Assembly: GCF_017877355.1 (NCBI RefSeq)
Contig: NZ_JAGIPR010000011.1
Coordinates: forward strand, 1 to 64,000
DNA: 64,000 bases
Reading direction: 5' to 3'
Source of the DNA: Chryseobacterium jejuense
GTDB taxonomy: Bacteria; Bacteroidota; Bacteroidia; Flavobacteriales; Weeksellaceae
Shown here: in pieces, positions 35,072 through 43,391 of the stretch
How positions within the stretch are numbered: position 1 is the stretch's first letter
How the letters are laid out: every line of letters begins with the position of its first letter
Notes under the pieces: model-generated
Told to the model about the DNA's origin: nothing
Seen by the model: the letters and a program-made list of their open reading frames with translations, nothing else
Database searches by the model: none
Translations under genes and position numbers: made by a program

Positions 35072-37243
35072 TTATTTTTTTTCATTTCCTTTTGGCTGAT
35101 AGTCAGGATGCCCTAGTTGCCAGAAGGCAAAAGCAAATATATCTGAGAGGTTTGAATGCCCATGAGCAACTGTTGTATTATTTCCATGCCCACCCTCATA
35201 ATCTATTTTAAGTAAAACCGGATTTTTTGATGCAGTATTTGCCATTAATTTAGCCGCAAATTTTACAGGTTCCCAAGCAAGTACTCTTGGATCATTAATT
35301 CCTCCTGTTATAAATGTTGCAGGATATTGTACCCCTTTTTTAATATGATGATAAGCATCCATTTCTAATAGACCTTTAAATTCTTTAGGGTCTTTTAATG
35401 TTCCATATTCATCCACATTACTACTAATGGTAAGTATATCTCTTAATGTATTGGTTATTGGCAATTCTAAAATGGCAGCTTTAAATAGATCTGGTCTTTC
35501 TGTTATTGCTCTTCCTACTGTGATTCCGCCTGCACTCGCTCCCCAAATCGCCACTTTATCTTTTGATGTATATTTTTCTTTTATTAAATATTCTGTGCAG
35601 TCTATCAAATCCCTCCATGTATTGGGTTTTGTTTCTTTATACCCTCCCAAACGCCAACGTTCTCCTTTTTCTCCACCACCTCTTACATGAGCAATAGCCA
35701 TAACACCTCCTTGATTTACCCATAATAGGTAAATACGGGCAAAGTATGGATTGTAAGATACTCCAAAAGAACCATAGGAATCTATCAATACAGGATTATC
35801 ACCATTTCGCTTTACATTTTTATTGTATATGAGGGATAATGGAATTTCTTCACCATCTCTTGATTTCACAGTGATTTCTTTAACTTCAATATCTTTAAAA
35901 TCGGGATATTCTACAATAGGAGCGATGTTTTCAGCAAAAAAAGAATTTGTTTTTAGGTCATATCTAAAACGCTGTTCCTGATTTGCCCATCCGGAGCAAC
36001 TTATCCAAATATCTGAAAACCCCTCTCCTTTTCCTTGTAGGTTGATAGCTCCTGATGGGTAAGGGAGCTTAATTGCAATATCTTTACCATCTTTATATAG
36101 GTATAGCTTCGCCTCTACTCCGTTTTTGATTGTTGTGTAATAAATACCATCTTTAGTGGGCTTATATTGCCCAATAACTTCATCTTTCTTTTCCGGAATT
36201 AAAATTTCAGGGTTTCTAAAATTAGGTTTTTCAACATTGGTTTTACAAAAGGTGTAATTTTGAGAATTATATTGAGATAAAAAAAATACATCATTACCCA
36301 CAAGTTGTAGAGACCTAACTTTATCTTCTTTATTATAAAGAGGTTTCCATGTTTTTTTACCCTGCAGTAAATCTTGTTTGGAAATTATAAACGTTTGTCT
36401 GTAGTAATTATTATCAACCAACATCCCTACATAATACTTATCATTAGAATCTAGTATAATAGGAGATTTTTTTTCATCTATTTTTAGTTCATGGTTATGA
36501 TTAGCAGAAAAAACATGGGTTAACTCCTTTGGGTTTGTTCCAATTTTATATAAAATGGCTTGTGTGTTTTTATAAAAATTGGGAGATTTGGAATCATTAA
36601 CAGGGAAGTATGTATAAAAAAATCCAGAACTATCGTCCAGCCACTTTATTCCTCCTATATTAGCAGGAGTTGTACTGGTAATAATTTCAGGGTGAATGTA
36701 TTTGGTCTTTACATCCATAATAATAACCTCTGCCAATTCTTTCCCTTTTTCAGCCATTGCAATAGCCACTTTATCCCCAATGGAATTAGGGCTAATATAA
36801 TTAATAACAAACTCATGGTTTGCATCAGAGCTTTTGAAATTAGCAGGATCATAAAGGAGTTCTTCTTTTCCTAAAAATCCTTTCCGATAATAAAGTTTAG
36901 CTACTTTTTCATCTCCTCTTCTCTTCAAATAAAAATACTTATCATTATTTGTAATTTTTAAATCAGATGTAGAATACCCCTGTTTTTCATCAAACTCTAA
37001 CCTTTTTTCTAAATAATAGCGTCTTTTAGGAATCTGATTAAGAATAGAATTGGTATACTCTGTTTGAGTTTTCATCCATTCTTTTGTTAAAGGATTATCT
37101 AAATCCTCTAAATTCCTATATTCATCTACGATCTGGGTTCCAAAATATTCATCCGTTACAGGAACGGATGGAGCTGGATTGTTTTTTTGAGCATTCAAAG
37201 AGATATAAAAAACACAAATAATGATAAAAATTATTTGCTTCAT
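35072..37243 (-). CDS. Secreted prolyl oligopeptidase family (S9) peptidase, copy 2
   Basis: A 723-aa S9A-like peptidase with a signal peptide (ending SLNAQ), very similar along its length to the one at 23267-25444. The nucleophile motif is GASAGG (Ser near 569), candidate Asp in TGGINDPRV, His in EGGHGNN. Its ATG overlaps the stop of the precursor at 37240-37413 by 4 nt (ATGA), so the two are translationally coupled. That makes the peptide a likely substrate; its core holds five prolines, which fits a proline-specific enzyme. No LanB follows this copy. Confidence 0.92.
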   Translation of the reverse strand: MKQIIFIIICVFYISLNAQKNNPAPSVPVTDEYFGTQIVDEYRNLEDLDNPLTKEWMKTQTEYTNSILNQIPKRRYYLEKRLEFDEKQGYSTSDLKITNNDKYFYLKRRGDEKVAKLYYRKGFLGKEELLYDPANFKSSDANHEFVINYISPNSIGDKVAIAMAEKGKELAEVIIMDVKTKYIHPEIITSTTPANIGGIKWLDDSSGFFYTYFPVNDSKSPNFYKNTQAILYKIGTNPKELTHVFSANHNHELKIDEKKSPIILDSNDKYYVGMLVDNNYYRQTFIISKQDLLQGKKTWKPLYNKEDKVRSLQLVGNDVFFLSQYNSQNYTFCKTNVEKPNFRNPEILIPEKKDEVIGQYKPTKDGIYYTTIKNGVEAKLYLYKDGKDIAIKLPYPSGAINLQGKGEGFSDIWISCSGWANQEQRFRYDLKTNSFFAENIAPIVEYPDFKDIEVKEITVKSRDGEEIPLSLIYNKNVKRNGDNPVLIDSYGSFGVSYNPYFARIYLLWVNQGGVMAIAHVRGGGEKGERWRLGGYKETKPNTWRDLIDCTEYLIKEKYTSKDKVAIWGASAGGITVGRAITERPDLFKAAILELPITNTLRDILTISSNVDEYGTLKDPKEFKGLLEMDAYHHIKKGVQYPATFITGGINDPRVLAWEPVKFAAKLMANTASKNPVLLKIDYEGGHGNNTTVAHGHSNLSDIFAFAFWQLGHPDYQPKGNEKK

Positions 37244-37413
37244 GGTCTCACAATGATTGTATTTGGTGGAATCTGTGTTGGTGGTTCCTCTCCGGTGTTA
37301 AAATTTGCTATCTGATTGCCATAGCCACCATTAATTGTTTTCATATCGCTAATTTTCATTATCTGTAATTTTTTTAACGATAATTTTTTTTCTTGTTTGA
37401 TTATTTTTTTCAT
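37240..37413 (-). CDS. Lanthipeptide-like precursor peptide 2 with proline-rich core
   Basis: A 57-aa peptide: leader MKKIIKQEKKLSLKKLQIMK, then ISDMKTINGG as cleavage region, then the core YGNQIANFNTGEEPPTQIPP plus NTIIVRP. The core has Thr but no Ser or Cys and five Pro. The LSLKK motif marks the Bacteroidota class I lanthipeptide leader type. The start at 37413 is chosen because it gives the leader seen in precursor 1; a longer frame to 37461 would add an unrelated hydrophobic stretch. Its stop overlaps the S9 peptidase start. A decayed relative lies at 25460-25540. Confidence 0.8.
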   Translation of the reverse strand: MKKIIKQEKKLSLKKLQIMKISDMKTINGGYGNQIANFNTGEEPPTQIPPNTIIVRP

Positions 37414-37458
37414 TAAAATTATGTGTAAAATTATAAACACAAATAAAAGAATATTTTT

Positions 37459-37466
37459 CAAATTTA
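37459..37466 (-). promoter_or_regulatory. Candidate -7 element of precursor 2
   Basis: TAAATTTG on the minus strand, about 46 nt before the precursor 2 start. The gap up to regulator 2 (37414-37799) is AT-rich and otherwise shows no gene. Confidence 0.4.
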
Positions 37467-37773
37467 CAATAAAAACATACTATAAATTTATAAATTCACA
37501 TCATGAAAAATACACCCAAAACAATAAATACCAACCACTTACAAACACCAACATGAGATTTATTATTGATAAACGATGAAGACTTCCATTTCAAAAATAT
37601 TTAAATAATAATCTGATTACCGATTTAATATCATATCATACGAACTTCTATACCCAAGAGATTCCAACAAAACACAACCAACTGATTTAATAATAATTAC
37701 GCGTTATTATTTCACAAAAACACGGCTCAATATGATCATTATTTCAGAAAACGGACATTCTTAAATAAAAATG

Positions 37774-37781
37774 TAAATTTG
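37774..37781 (+). promoter_or_regulatory. Candidate -7 element of regulator 2
   Basis: TAAATTTG, 18 nt before the ATG at 37800. It is divergent from the similar element of precursor 2, some 310 nt away. Confidence 0.4.
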
Positions 37782-37799
37782 TTTTGTATTTACAAAAAA

Positions 37800-39554
37800 A
37801 TGAAATATATAGTCCTGATTATACTATTATTATCCAGCAATTTAGCAGATGCTCAAAATAATAAATTTGATAATTTATATGAATTTACTTATTCGGAACT
37901 AAAGAATAAGTTTTATGATTATTATGATTATAATAAAACTTCAGATGCCAAGCAGATAGCCACATATTATCTACAAAAGGCTAAAAAAGAAAAAAACACA
38001 CTCGAAATAGCAGAAGGCTATATCCTGGTACATTTTTATGAAGAGTATCCGACTGCTCTAAAATATCTTGATAGTTTAACGATCATCACAAAAAATATAA
38101 AAGGAAATCTATACCCTGCCAGAACCTATTTGACCAAGGGAAATCTATATTATAAGCAGGATAATTTAAAAGCTGCATTGGATAATTATATTCTCGGACT
38201 TAAATACGCAAAAGAGCAACACGACGAAAAGCAAACGGCCTATGCTAATATGAATATTGCTTACATCAATAGCTACATAGGCAAGAACACAGAAGCAGCT
38301 AAAACATTCAGATATTATCTATATAATGGAAATAAAATCACAGATGATTATCAACACAATCAAATGCGTATAGCTCTGATAAGCTGTTATCTTGAGATTA
38401 ACAAATTAGATTCTGCCAATATTTTAATTAAAGAAGGACAAAAGGCTATTTTCACTGGTAAGAATAAATATGATCCTGATCTATATTCTTATTTAGCCGG
38501 AACTTATGATCTTAAATTGAAAGCATATGATACTGCCATAATAAAGTTATCGAACGCCTATACTTATTTCGCCAACAATAATGAAAATATCAATGCTAAT
38601 TATGCCCTTTATAATTTGGGTAAAGCTTATCAGGGAATAAAGAACGAGGAAAAGGTTATAGAAAGCTATATTAAGCTTGATTCCAATGTACAAAAATACA
38701 ATATCACCTTTCCTGATCTTCGTGAAGTCTATACTTATCTTATAGACTATTACAAGGCAAATAATAATCAACAAAAGCAACTTTATTATATTGACCGTTT
38801 TCTTATAGTTGACAAAAAACTCGATGAACAGATTCAATATTTATCTACCGAATTACCTAAGAAGTATGACACCCCCAATCTTTTGCAGGAAAAAGAAGAT
38901 ATCATCGAGAAATTAGAAATCAGAAAAAAAGTACTTTATATTTCTGTGGGTGTACTTTTATTAATACTCCTATTTATTATATATCTATACTATAAATCCA
39001 AGAAAACAGAAAAAGAGCAGAGAAAAATTGCTCAGGATTTAATCAGTCTGGTTGAAAAAAGAAATATTGAAGAGGGCAATACTGATGAAAAAAAAGAAGC
39101 TAATGATATTGAAATAATTCATTTAGCGATTCCTGAACAAAGTGAACAAAATGATAAAACCTCTAAAGTCATATCCGAAGAAGTTACTCAATTTATATTA
39201 CAAGAATTGAGAATATTTGAATCCAGGGAGCTTTTCTTAAACAAGGGTGTTACCTTAGCCAGCTTAGCAAAAAATATAAAAACAAACACTGCCTATTTAT
39301 CAGAAATAATCAATACTCATAAAGGAAAAAACTTTGCGAGTTACCTTAATGATCTTAGAATTGACTTTGCTTTAAATAGATTAGTGAAAGATAAAAAATT
39401 CCGTTCCTACAAATTATCTGTCATTGCTGAGGAGTTAGGATACAATAATGAACAGGCATTTTCTTTAGCTTTTAAGAAAAAAACAGGTACTACACTCTCT
39501 ATGTACATTAAAGAAATTGATAATTTAAACGATTCTCAAAATAACCATAACTAA
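37800..39554 (+). CDS. TPR-transmembrane-AraC regulator 2
   Basis: A 584-aa protein with the same layout as regulator 1: signal peptide (ending LADAQ), periplasmic TPR-like helices (about 30-370), one membrane helix (VLYISVGVLLLILLFIIYLY), a charged linker and a C-terminal AraC HTH domain (LASLAKNIKTNTAYLSEIIN and SVIAEELGYNNEQAFSLAFK). The ATG at 37800 directly precedes the signal segment. It stands between the precursor 2/S9 unit (divergent) and the grasp-with-spasm operon (downstream), so either or both could be its targets. Confidence 0.85.
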   Translation: MKYIVLIILLLSSNLADAQNNKFDNLYEFTYSELKNKFYDYYDYNKTSDAKQIATYYLQKAKKEKNTLEIAEGYILVHFYEEYPTALKYLDSLTIITKNIKGNLYPARTYLTKGNLYYKQDNLKAALDNYILGLKYAKEQHDEKQTAYANMNIAYINSYIGKNTEAAKTFRYYLYNGNKITDDYQHNQMRIALISCYLEINKLDSANILIKEGQKAIFTGKNKYDPDLYSYLAGTYDLKLKAYDTAIIKLSNAYTYFANNNENINANYALYNLGKAYQGIKNEEKVIESYIKLDSNVQKYNITFPDLREVYTYLIDYYKANNNQQKQLYYIDRFLIVDKKLDEQIQYLSTELPKKYDTPNLLQEKEDIIEKLEIRKKVLYISVGVLLLILLFIIYLYYKSKKTEKEQRKIAQDLISLVEKRNIEEGNTDEKKEANDIEIIHLAIPEQSEQNDKTSKVISEEVTQFILQELRIFESRELFLNKGVTLASLAKNIKTNTAYLSEIINTHKGKNFASYLNDLRIDFALNRLVKDKKFRSYKLSVIAEELGYNNEQAFSLAFKKKTGTTLSMYIKEIDNLNDSQNNHN

Positions 39555-39652
39555 TTAATTTACAAGAAATTAATTTTTATATTTTTATAAATTCATATAT
39601 GTAAATTTATAAATCTAAAACCTCAAGACTTTTTTTACGATTTGCAGTTCTG

Positions 39653-39760
39653 TATGTTTGCTACAGGTAAAAACACAAAATTTATTTTTTTGTATGTGTA
39701 CAGTACAAAACATAAATATAAATGCTGATCAGCACCTTCCCATGTCAGGGATATATGACA
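39653..39760 (+). promoter_or_regulatory. Conserved leader element, copy 2
   Basis: Starts with -7 element TATGTTTG (39653-39660). Then CAGGTAAAA, TTTTGTATGTGTACAGTACA with its TTTTGTA/TACAAAA arms, TGCTGATCAGCA (perfect 12-bp palindrome), TCCCATGTCAGGGA and TATGACA follow in the same order and spacing as at 30207-30315. It ends 31 nt before the grasp-with-spasm precursor. Identity is highest after the -7 element, which points to a transcribed leader rather than only a protein-binding site. Confidence 0.65.
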
Positions 39761-39791
39761 AGCAAATATTAATTCAAAAAAAATTTTAACA

Positions 39792-39995
39792 ATGAAAAAG
39801 TTAACAGGAATGAAGAAAGGTTTTTCTTCTTTAGAAAACAAAAAACTTAAAAGAGACGATTTAAAATCAGTTAATGGTAGTTTAAAATCTTATGCTATCG
39901 AATCTAGTGCAGCAGTTACAACACCAGGATGCTACGAAGCCGATCATTATACATCTAATGGAGGTGATTATATTGGGAGACTAGAAGTTTGCTAA
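39792..39995 (+). CDS. Grasp-with-spasm precursor peptide
   Basis: A 67-aa peptide. The leader, with FSSLENKKLKRDDLKSVNG, is typical of GwsA-type precursors: a lysine-rich start, an FSSLENKKL-like motif and a G-containing end (here NGS, not GG). The core carries SSAAVTTPGCYEADHYTSN and ends GDYIGRLEVC: Ser/Thr and Asp/Glu that an ATP-grasp ligase could join, and two Cys. It is followed by a hairpin and then the lipoprotein, ATP-grasp and SPASM genes. The product type is inferred from the enzymes, not visible. Confidence 0.8.
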   Translation: MKKLTGMKKGFSSLENKKLKRDDLKSVNGSLKSYAIESSAAVTTPGCYEADHYTSNGGDYIGRLEVC

Positions 39996-40014
39996 GTATA
40001 TGAACAAAGAAAAA

Positions 40015-40040
40015 GGGAGGGGATATTTCCCTCCTTTTTT
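40015..40040 (+). terminator. Hairpin after the grasp-with-spasm precursor
   Basis: A GGAGGG / CCCTCC stem followed by six T. It lies between the precursor and its enzymes; partial read-through would give much more precursor than enzyme mRNA. Confidence 0.7.
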
Positions 40041-40065
40041 ATCCATATTATTAAATTGAATATTC

Positions 40066-40938
40066 ATGAAAAATTCACTATCAATAAAATACAGCCTATC
40101 TCTTGTCATTTTATTATTCCTTACATCTTGTAAAAAGAACTATATTACTTATTATAATAAAGTAAACGAGATCGACAGCATATACAGATTAGCCAATAAT
40201 CCTAAACTAGCTGTAAAAGAGTATAGGGAAATTTTCAAAGAATATGATCCTAAAAATCAGGATCGGATTGAAGAATATGCAACTTATATTACCCTAGCCG
40301 ATCAGTATCATGAAGACTTTGGTGGAAAAAAAAGTCTTTATCAATTAATATCTCTGATAGCTCCTTATGGTGACGAATATAAAAAGTATATGCCTCTTTT
40401 TAATAAATATGGGATAGACAATACATCTGTAGAACAAAAAATAACAGAATGGAAACAAGGACTAGATAAAAAGCTGGTTGATTCTTTCAGGATTGCTTTG
40501 ATACGAGATCAGGCAGGACGCCCTCTTGATACAGCATTGACAAGAAAGAATGTGGAGAAAAACGCAAAACTTCTTATATGGACCTTTAAAAATCATGGAT
40601 TTCCAACACCTCAAAAAATAGGATGGTTTCCTATGCCAACCTTTATCACTCATATGGTTGAGTCTAAAAAAGACTATCCTTTTATTAAAGAAAAATTACT
40701 GGAATATGTAAAATCAGGAGACTTTTCTCCTCGTGATTATGCAAGGATGGATGATACCTATTTAGGATCCCATAAAAAAATCACACTCTATGGCTTTAAT
40801 ATGATTCCTGTAAAAGACAGTGCACAGATCAATCGTAACCGGAAAAGTCTGGGAATCCCAAGCATGAAACACAGCGCTAAAATAAGAAGAGATTTTTTTA
40901 AAAAACTGAAACAGGATGATACTCATCATATCGAATAA
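40066..40938 (+). CDS. Lipoprotein of unknown function in the grasp-with-spasm operon
   Basis: A 290-aa protein with a lipoprotein signal (SLVILLFLTSC), so it is anchored in a membrane after export. The mature part is charged, mostly helical, with LAVKEYREIFKEYDPKNQDR and a RIALIRDQAGRPLD segment. No family recognised. It overlaps the ATP-grasp start by 23 nt, which ties it to the pathway; it might bind, sense or protect against the peptide. Confidence 0.7.
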   Translation: MKNSLSIKYSLSLVILLFLTSCKKNYITYYNKVNEIDSIYRLANNPKLAVKEYREIFKEYDPKNQDRIEEYATYITLADQYHEDFGGKKSLYQLISLIAPYGDEYKKYMPLFNKYGIDNTSVEQKITEWKQGLDKKLVDSFRIALIRDQAGRPLDTALTRKNVEKNAKLLIWTFKNHGFPTPQKIGWFPMPTFITHMVESKKDYPFIKEKLLEYVKSGDFSPRDYARMDDTYLGSHKKITLYGFNMIPVKDSAQINRNRKSLGIPSMKHSAKIRRDFFKKLKQDDTHHIE

Positions 40939-41818
40939 CGGAGACTCCACGACTACAAAAGTCATCAAATATCTTTCAGCAATAGGAAAGAAATTTATTC
41001 GTGCACATGAAGATGAGTTCTTTGAAATTAAAACAGATAAAAAGAGAATTTATCTGGTAAGTAACAGAAACAGATTTTTTCTGGATGAGATTGTAAGTAC
41101 TTGGTACAGAAGAGGAGGATTAAAATTCAAGCGCTCATCCTATGATAATAATGCTGCCAACCTCCATATGGATGAACATCAACATTGGCTGGAAGACTAC
41201 GTGATAAAAACTTTAGAATTAAAAAAAAGCATTAATAAACAAAGCAACAATCACGTCAATAAACTTCTGGTCCTGGAACAGGCAAAAAAAGCAGGATTAA
41301 ACGTTCCGGAATATTTTTTAGCAGAAAACACTGATGAAGTCATTATCAACGAAACCATTACAAAGCCTATTACAGAAAATGTAATATTAGATTCTGTTGA
41401 TAAAAGTTTAAATGGCATCATTTACACTTCGGTAGTACAAGAAAAAGAAAAAGACGATTTTTTCATCACATTTTTTCAGGAAAAAATTGAAAAAGATTTT
41501 GAAATAAGAAGCTTTTATCTGGATGGTAAAATGTGGTCTACAGCTATTTTTTCTCAAAATGATGAGCAAACTAAAACCGATTTCAGAAAATATAATTATA
41601 AAAAACCAAATAGAAAGGTACGATATCAGCTTCCTGAAAATATTGAAGAAAAAACACATCAGCTCATGCAGTCGCTGGACTTAAGCTGTGGTTCGATAGA
41701 TTTTATAAAAAGTGGAGACACGTTCTACTTTTTGGAAGTTAATCCTACGGGCCAGTTCATAGGGCTATCAGAAATCTGCAACTACTCGTTAGACAAAGAA
41801 ATAGCACAATATTTATGA
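40916..41818 (+). CDS. gwsG: ATP-grasp peptide maturase (grasp-with-spasm system)
   Basis: A 300-aa ATP-grasp ligase of the GwsG type, expected to make side-chain amide or ester links in the precursor. Signs: the start MILIISNNGDSTTTKVIKYL, VSTWYRRGG (typical of RiPP ATP-grasp enzymes such as MvdD/PsnB), DFEIRSFYLDGKMWSTAIFS and the metal/ATP-binding end IDFIKSGDTFYFLEVNPTGQ. It overlaps the lipoprotein upstream and, by 4 nt, the small ORF downstream, so the whole set is translationally coupled. Confidence 0.92.
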   Translation: MILIISNNGDSTTTKVIKYLSAIGKKFIRAHEDEFFEIKTDKKRIYLVSNRNRFFLDEIVSTWYRRGGLKFKRSSYDNNAANLHMDEHQHWLEDYVIKTLELKKSINKQSNNHVNKLLVLEQAKKAGLNVPEYFLAENTDEVIINETITKPITENVILDSVDKSLNGIIYTSVVQEKEKDDFFITFFQEKIEKDFEIRSFYLDGKMWSTAIFSQNDEQTKTDFRKYNYKKPNRKVRYQLPENIEEKTHQLMQSLDLSCGSIDFIKSGDTFYFLEVNPTGQFIGLSEICNYSLDKEIAQYL

Positions 41819-42000
41819 AAAAACTATTTAAAGAAGAAAAAAATAAATTACCTCTTACCTTTAAATTTATTGAAAAGCTTGGCACTAAAAAATCTAATGA
41901 TAAAAACAGTATTAACATAAACTATGTAGAGTGCGAAACCTATCAAACCGATTACCTTATGAGGGAAAGACCAATAAAAGCATTGACAAGACTATTATGA
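41815..42000 (+). CDS. Small coupled protein between ATP-grasp and SPASM genes
   Basis: A 61-aa protein with a basic, soluble composition (MKKLFKEEKNKLPLTFKFIE, ending RPIKALTRLL). Its ATG overlaps the ATP-grasp stop and its TGA overlaps the SPASM gene start (ATGA both times), strong signs that it is translated. No family recognised. It could be a second substrate, a leader-binding helper or an adaptor between the two enzymes. Confidence 0.65.
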   Translation: MKKLFKEEKNKLPLTFKFIEKLGTKKSNDKNSININYVECETYQTDYLMRERPIKALTRLL

Positions 42001-43079
42001 GATATTTTAACCTATTCAGTAATATTTTAATCACCAAAGGAGCCGGAAGAATCCTGATCTCTGATCTTCAGAGGAAGATCTCTGATCTTTATCCTTTGGA
42101 ATTGTATGATATTATTGAGGAGCTGAAAAATGATTCTATTGAAAACACCTTAAAAAATTATGATGATGAATCTAAACAGATCATTCATGAATATATAGAC
42201 TTTTTGCTTGAAAAAGAATACGGTTTTATAACGAATGAGGATTGGGATAGAAATTTTCTTCCATTGTCCTATGAGTTTCAAGAAGTAAGCAAGGTCTCAA
42301 ATGTTTTCATTGAAATTGACAATGTCATTATTCTCGATAAAATAAAGAACTCTATAAACAATTTAGGAGTAAAACATTTGGTAATTTATTCTACTAAGGA
42401 GCTTTCTCTTGAAGAATGTCAGGATATCGACAATAAGTTTAAAGGCTCTGTTTTAGAAGGTATAGAAATATACGCTCCATTTCATAATGCTTTAAATAAA
42501 GAGTTTTTTCAAATCCTCAATCAATCAACTACAAGAATTTATAATTTCATTTTTTACAATTGCAACGAGGTCCCTTTTAAGACCAAAGAAATATTTAGAT
42601 TTAGTATCAACTTTAACCATGAAAACATCAAAATATCCGCTTGCGGAAAAATAGATCTAAAATATTTCAACACCAATCTTCCCAAAGTTCTTGAAGCAAT
42701 CAATCACAATTCTTGTTTACACAAAAAAATTGGAATTGATAGAGATGGAAATATAAAAAACTGCCCTTTAATGCCCGAAAAATTTGGAAATATTCATCAA
42801 TCCAGTCTTGAAGAAGTTCTGATAGAAAGTGATTTCAAAAAATATTGGAACCTCACTAAGGACAAAATAGAAATTTGTAAAGATTGCGAGTTTCGCTATG
42901 TATGTACCGATTGCCGCGCTTATACAGCAAGAACCCACAAGAATAAAGAAGGCCTTGATATTTCAAAACCTTTAAAATGTGGATATGACCCCTATACAGG
43001 AATATGGGAAGACTGGAGTAAAAATCCTTTGAAGCAAAAGGCTATGAAACATTACACCATGGAAAATATTCCCAATTAA
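41997..43079 (+). CDS. gwsS: SPASM-domain peptide maturase (grasp-with-spasm system)
   Basis: A 360-aa GwsS-type protein. The C-terminal half has the cysteine-rich SPASM pattern: CLHKKIGIDRDGNIKNC, then CKDCEFRYVCTDC and a final KCGYDPYTG. The N-terminal half shows no CxxxCxxC for a radical-SAM cluster, as expected for this family, so it may not be a radical enzyme. The ATG at 41997 is chosen over the one at 41931 because it gives the ATGA overlap with the small ORF and the family-like start MRYFNLFSNILITKGAGR. A decayed fragment of a sister gene follows at 43083. Confidence 0.92.
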   Translation: MRYFNLFSNILITKGAGRILISDLQRKISDLYPLELYDIIEELKNDSIENTLKNYDDESKQIIHEYIDFLLEKEYGFITNEDWDRNFLPLSYEFQEVSKVSNVFIEIDNVIILDKIKNSINNLGVKHLVIYSTKELSLEECQDIDNKFKGSVLEGIEIYAPFHNALNKEFFQILNQSTTRIYNFIFYNCNEVPFKTKEIFRFSINFNHENIKISACGKIDLKYFNTNLPKVLEAINHNSCLHKKIGIDRDGNIKNCPLMPEKFGNIHQSSLEEVLIESDFKKYWNLTKDKIEICKDCEFRYVCTDCRAYTARTHKNKEGLDISKPLKCGYDPYTGIWEDWSKNPLKQKAMKHYTMENIPN

Positions 43080-43082
43080 AAA

Positions 43083-43289
43083 GGTAGAACACGAATATGT
43101 TATTCCAATCCCACAGATGCGCTAATTATGAATGTAAACATTAACCATGAAAACCCTTATATATCCATCTGTGGGAAAATGGAATCCAAACCAACAAGAA
43201 AACTTCTATTTGATATTTTTACTTCAGATTTATATTTATACCAAATAAAAAATGCTTTTCAAGCCAAATCCTGTAAAATAAAATATTGA
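43083..43289 (+). pseudogene. Fragment of a second SPASM maturase gene
   Basis: In one frame this reads ...RTRICYSNPTDALIMNVNINHENPYISICGKMESK..., which lines up with the middle of the intact protein (TTRIYNFIFYNCNE and FSINFNHENIKISACGKIDLK). There is no start codon near its beginning, and the SPASM cysteines are missing. It ends at TGA inside the stretch that is also duplicated at 34644. It is the remains of a tandem copy. Confidence 0.7.
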
Positions 43290-43342
43290 TATTCAAATCA
43301 AATCTACCAACAGCACCTTATATCTCACTAATAAAAGAAAAA

Positions 43343-43350
43343 TATTTTTG
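43343..43350 (+). promoter_or_regulatory. -7 element of the VKOR-fusion gene
   Basis: TATTTTTG fits TAnnTTTG, 42 nt before the ATG. The duplicated copy at 34732-34739 has TATTTTTA instead, fitting loss of function there. Confidence 0.45.
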
Positions 43351-43391
43351 TTAATTTAAAACATCTGTGTATTTTAGATGAAAATATTAAT

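Noticed and set aside
37414..37461. Longer version of precursor 2 starting at 37461 with a hydrophobic start
   Set aside because: The added residues look like a signal peptide but are absent from precursor 1, overlap the candidate -7 element and would be unusual before an LSLKK leader.
41997..43079. Calling the SPASM protein a radical SAM enzyme
   Set aside because: There is no CxxxCxxC in the N-terminal half; only the auxiliary-cluster-type cysteines are present.
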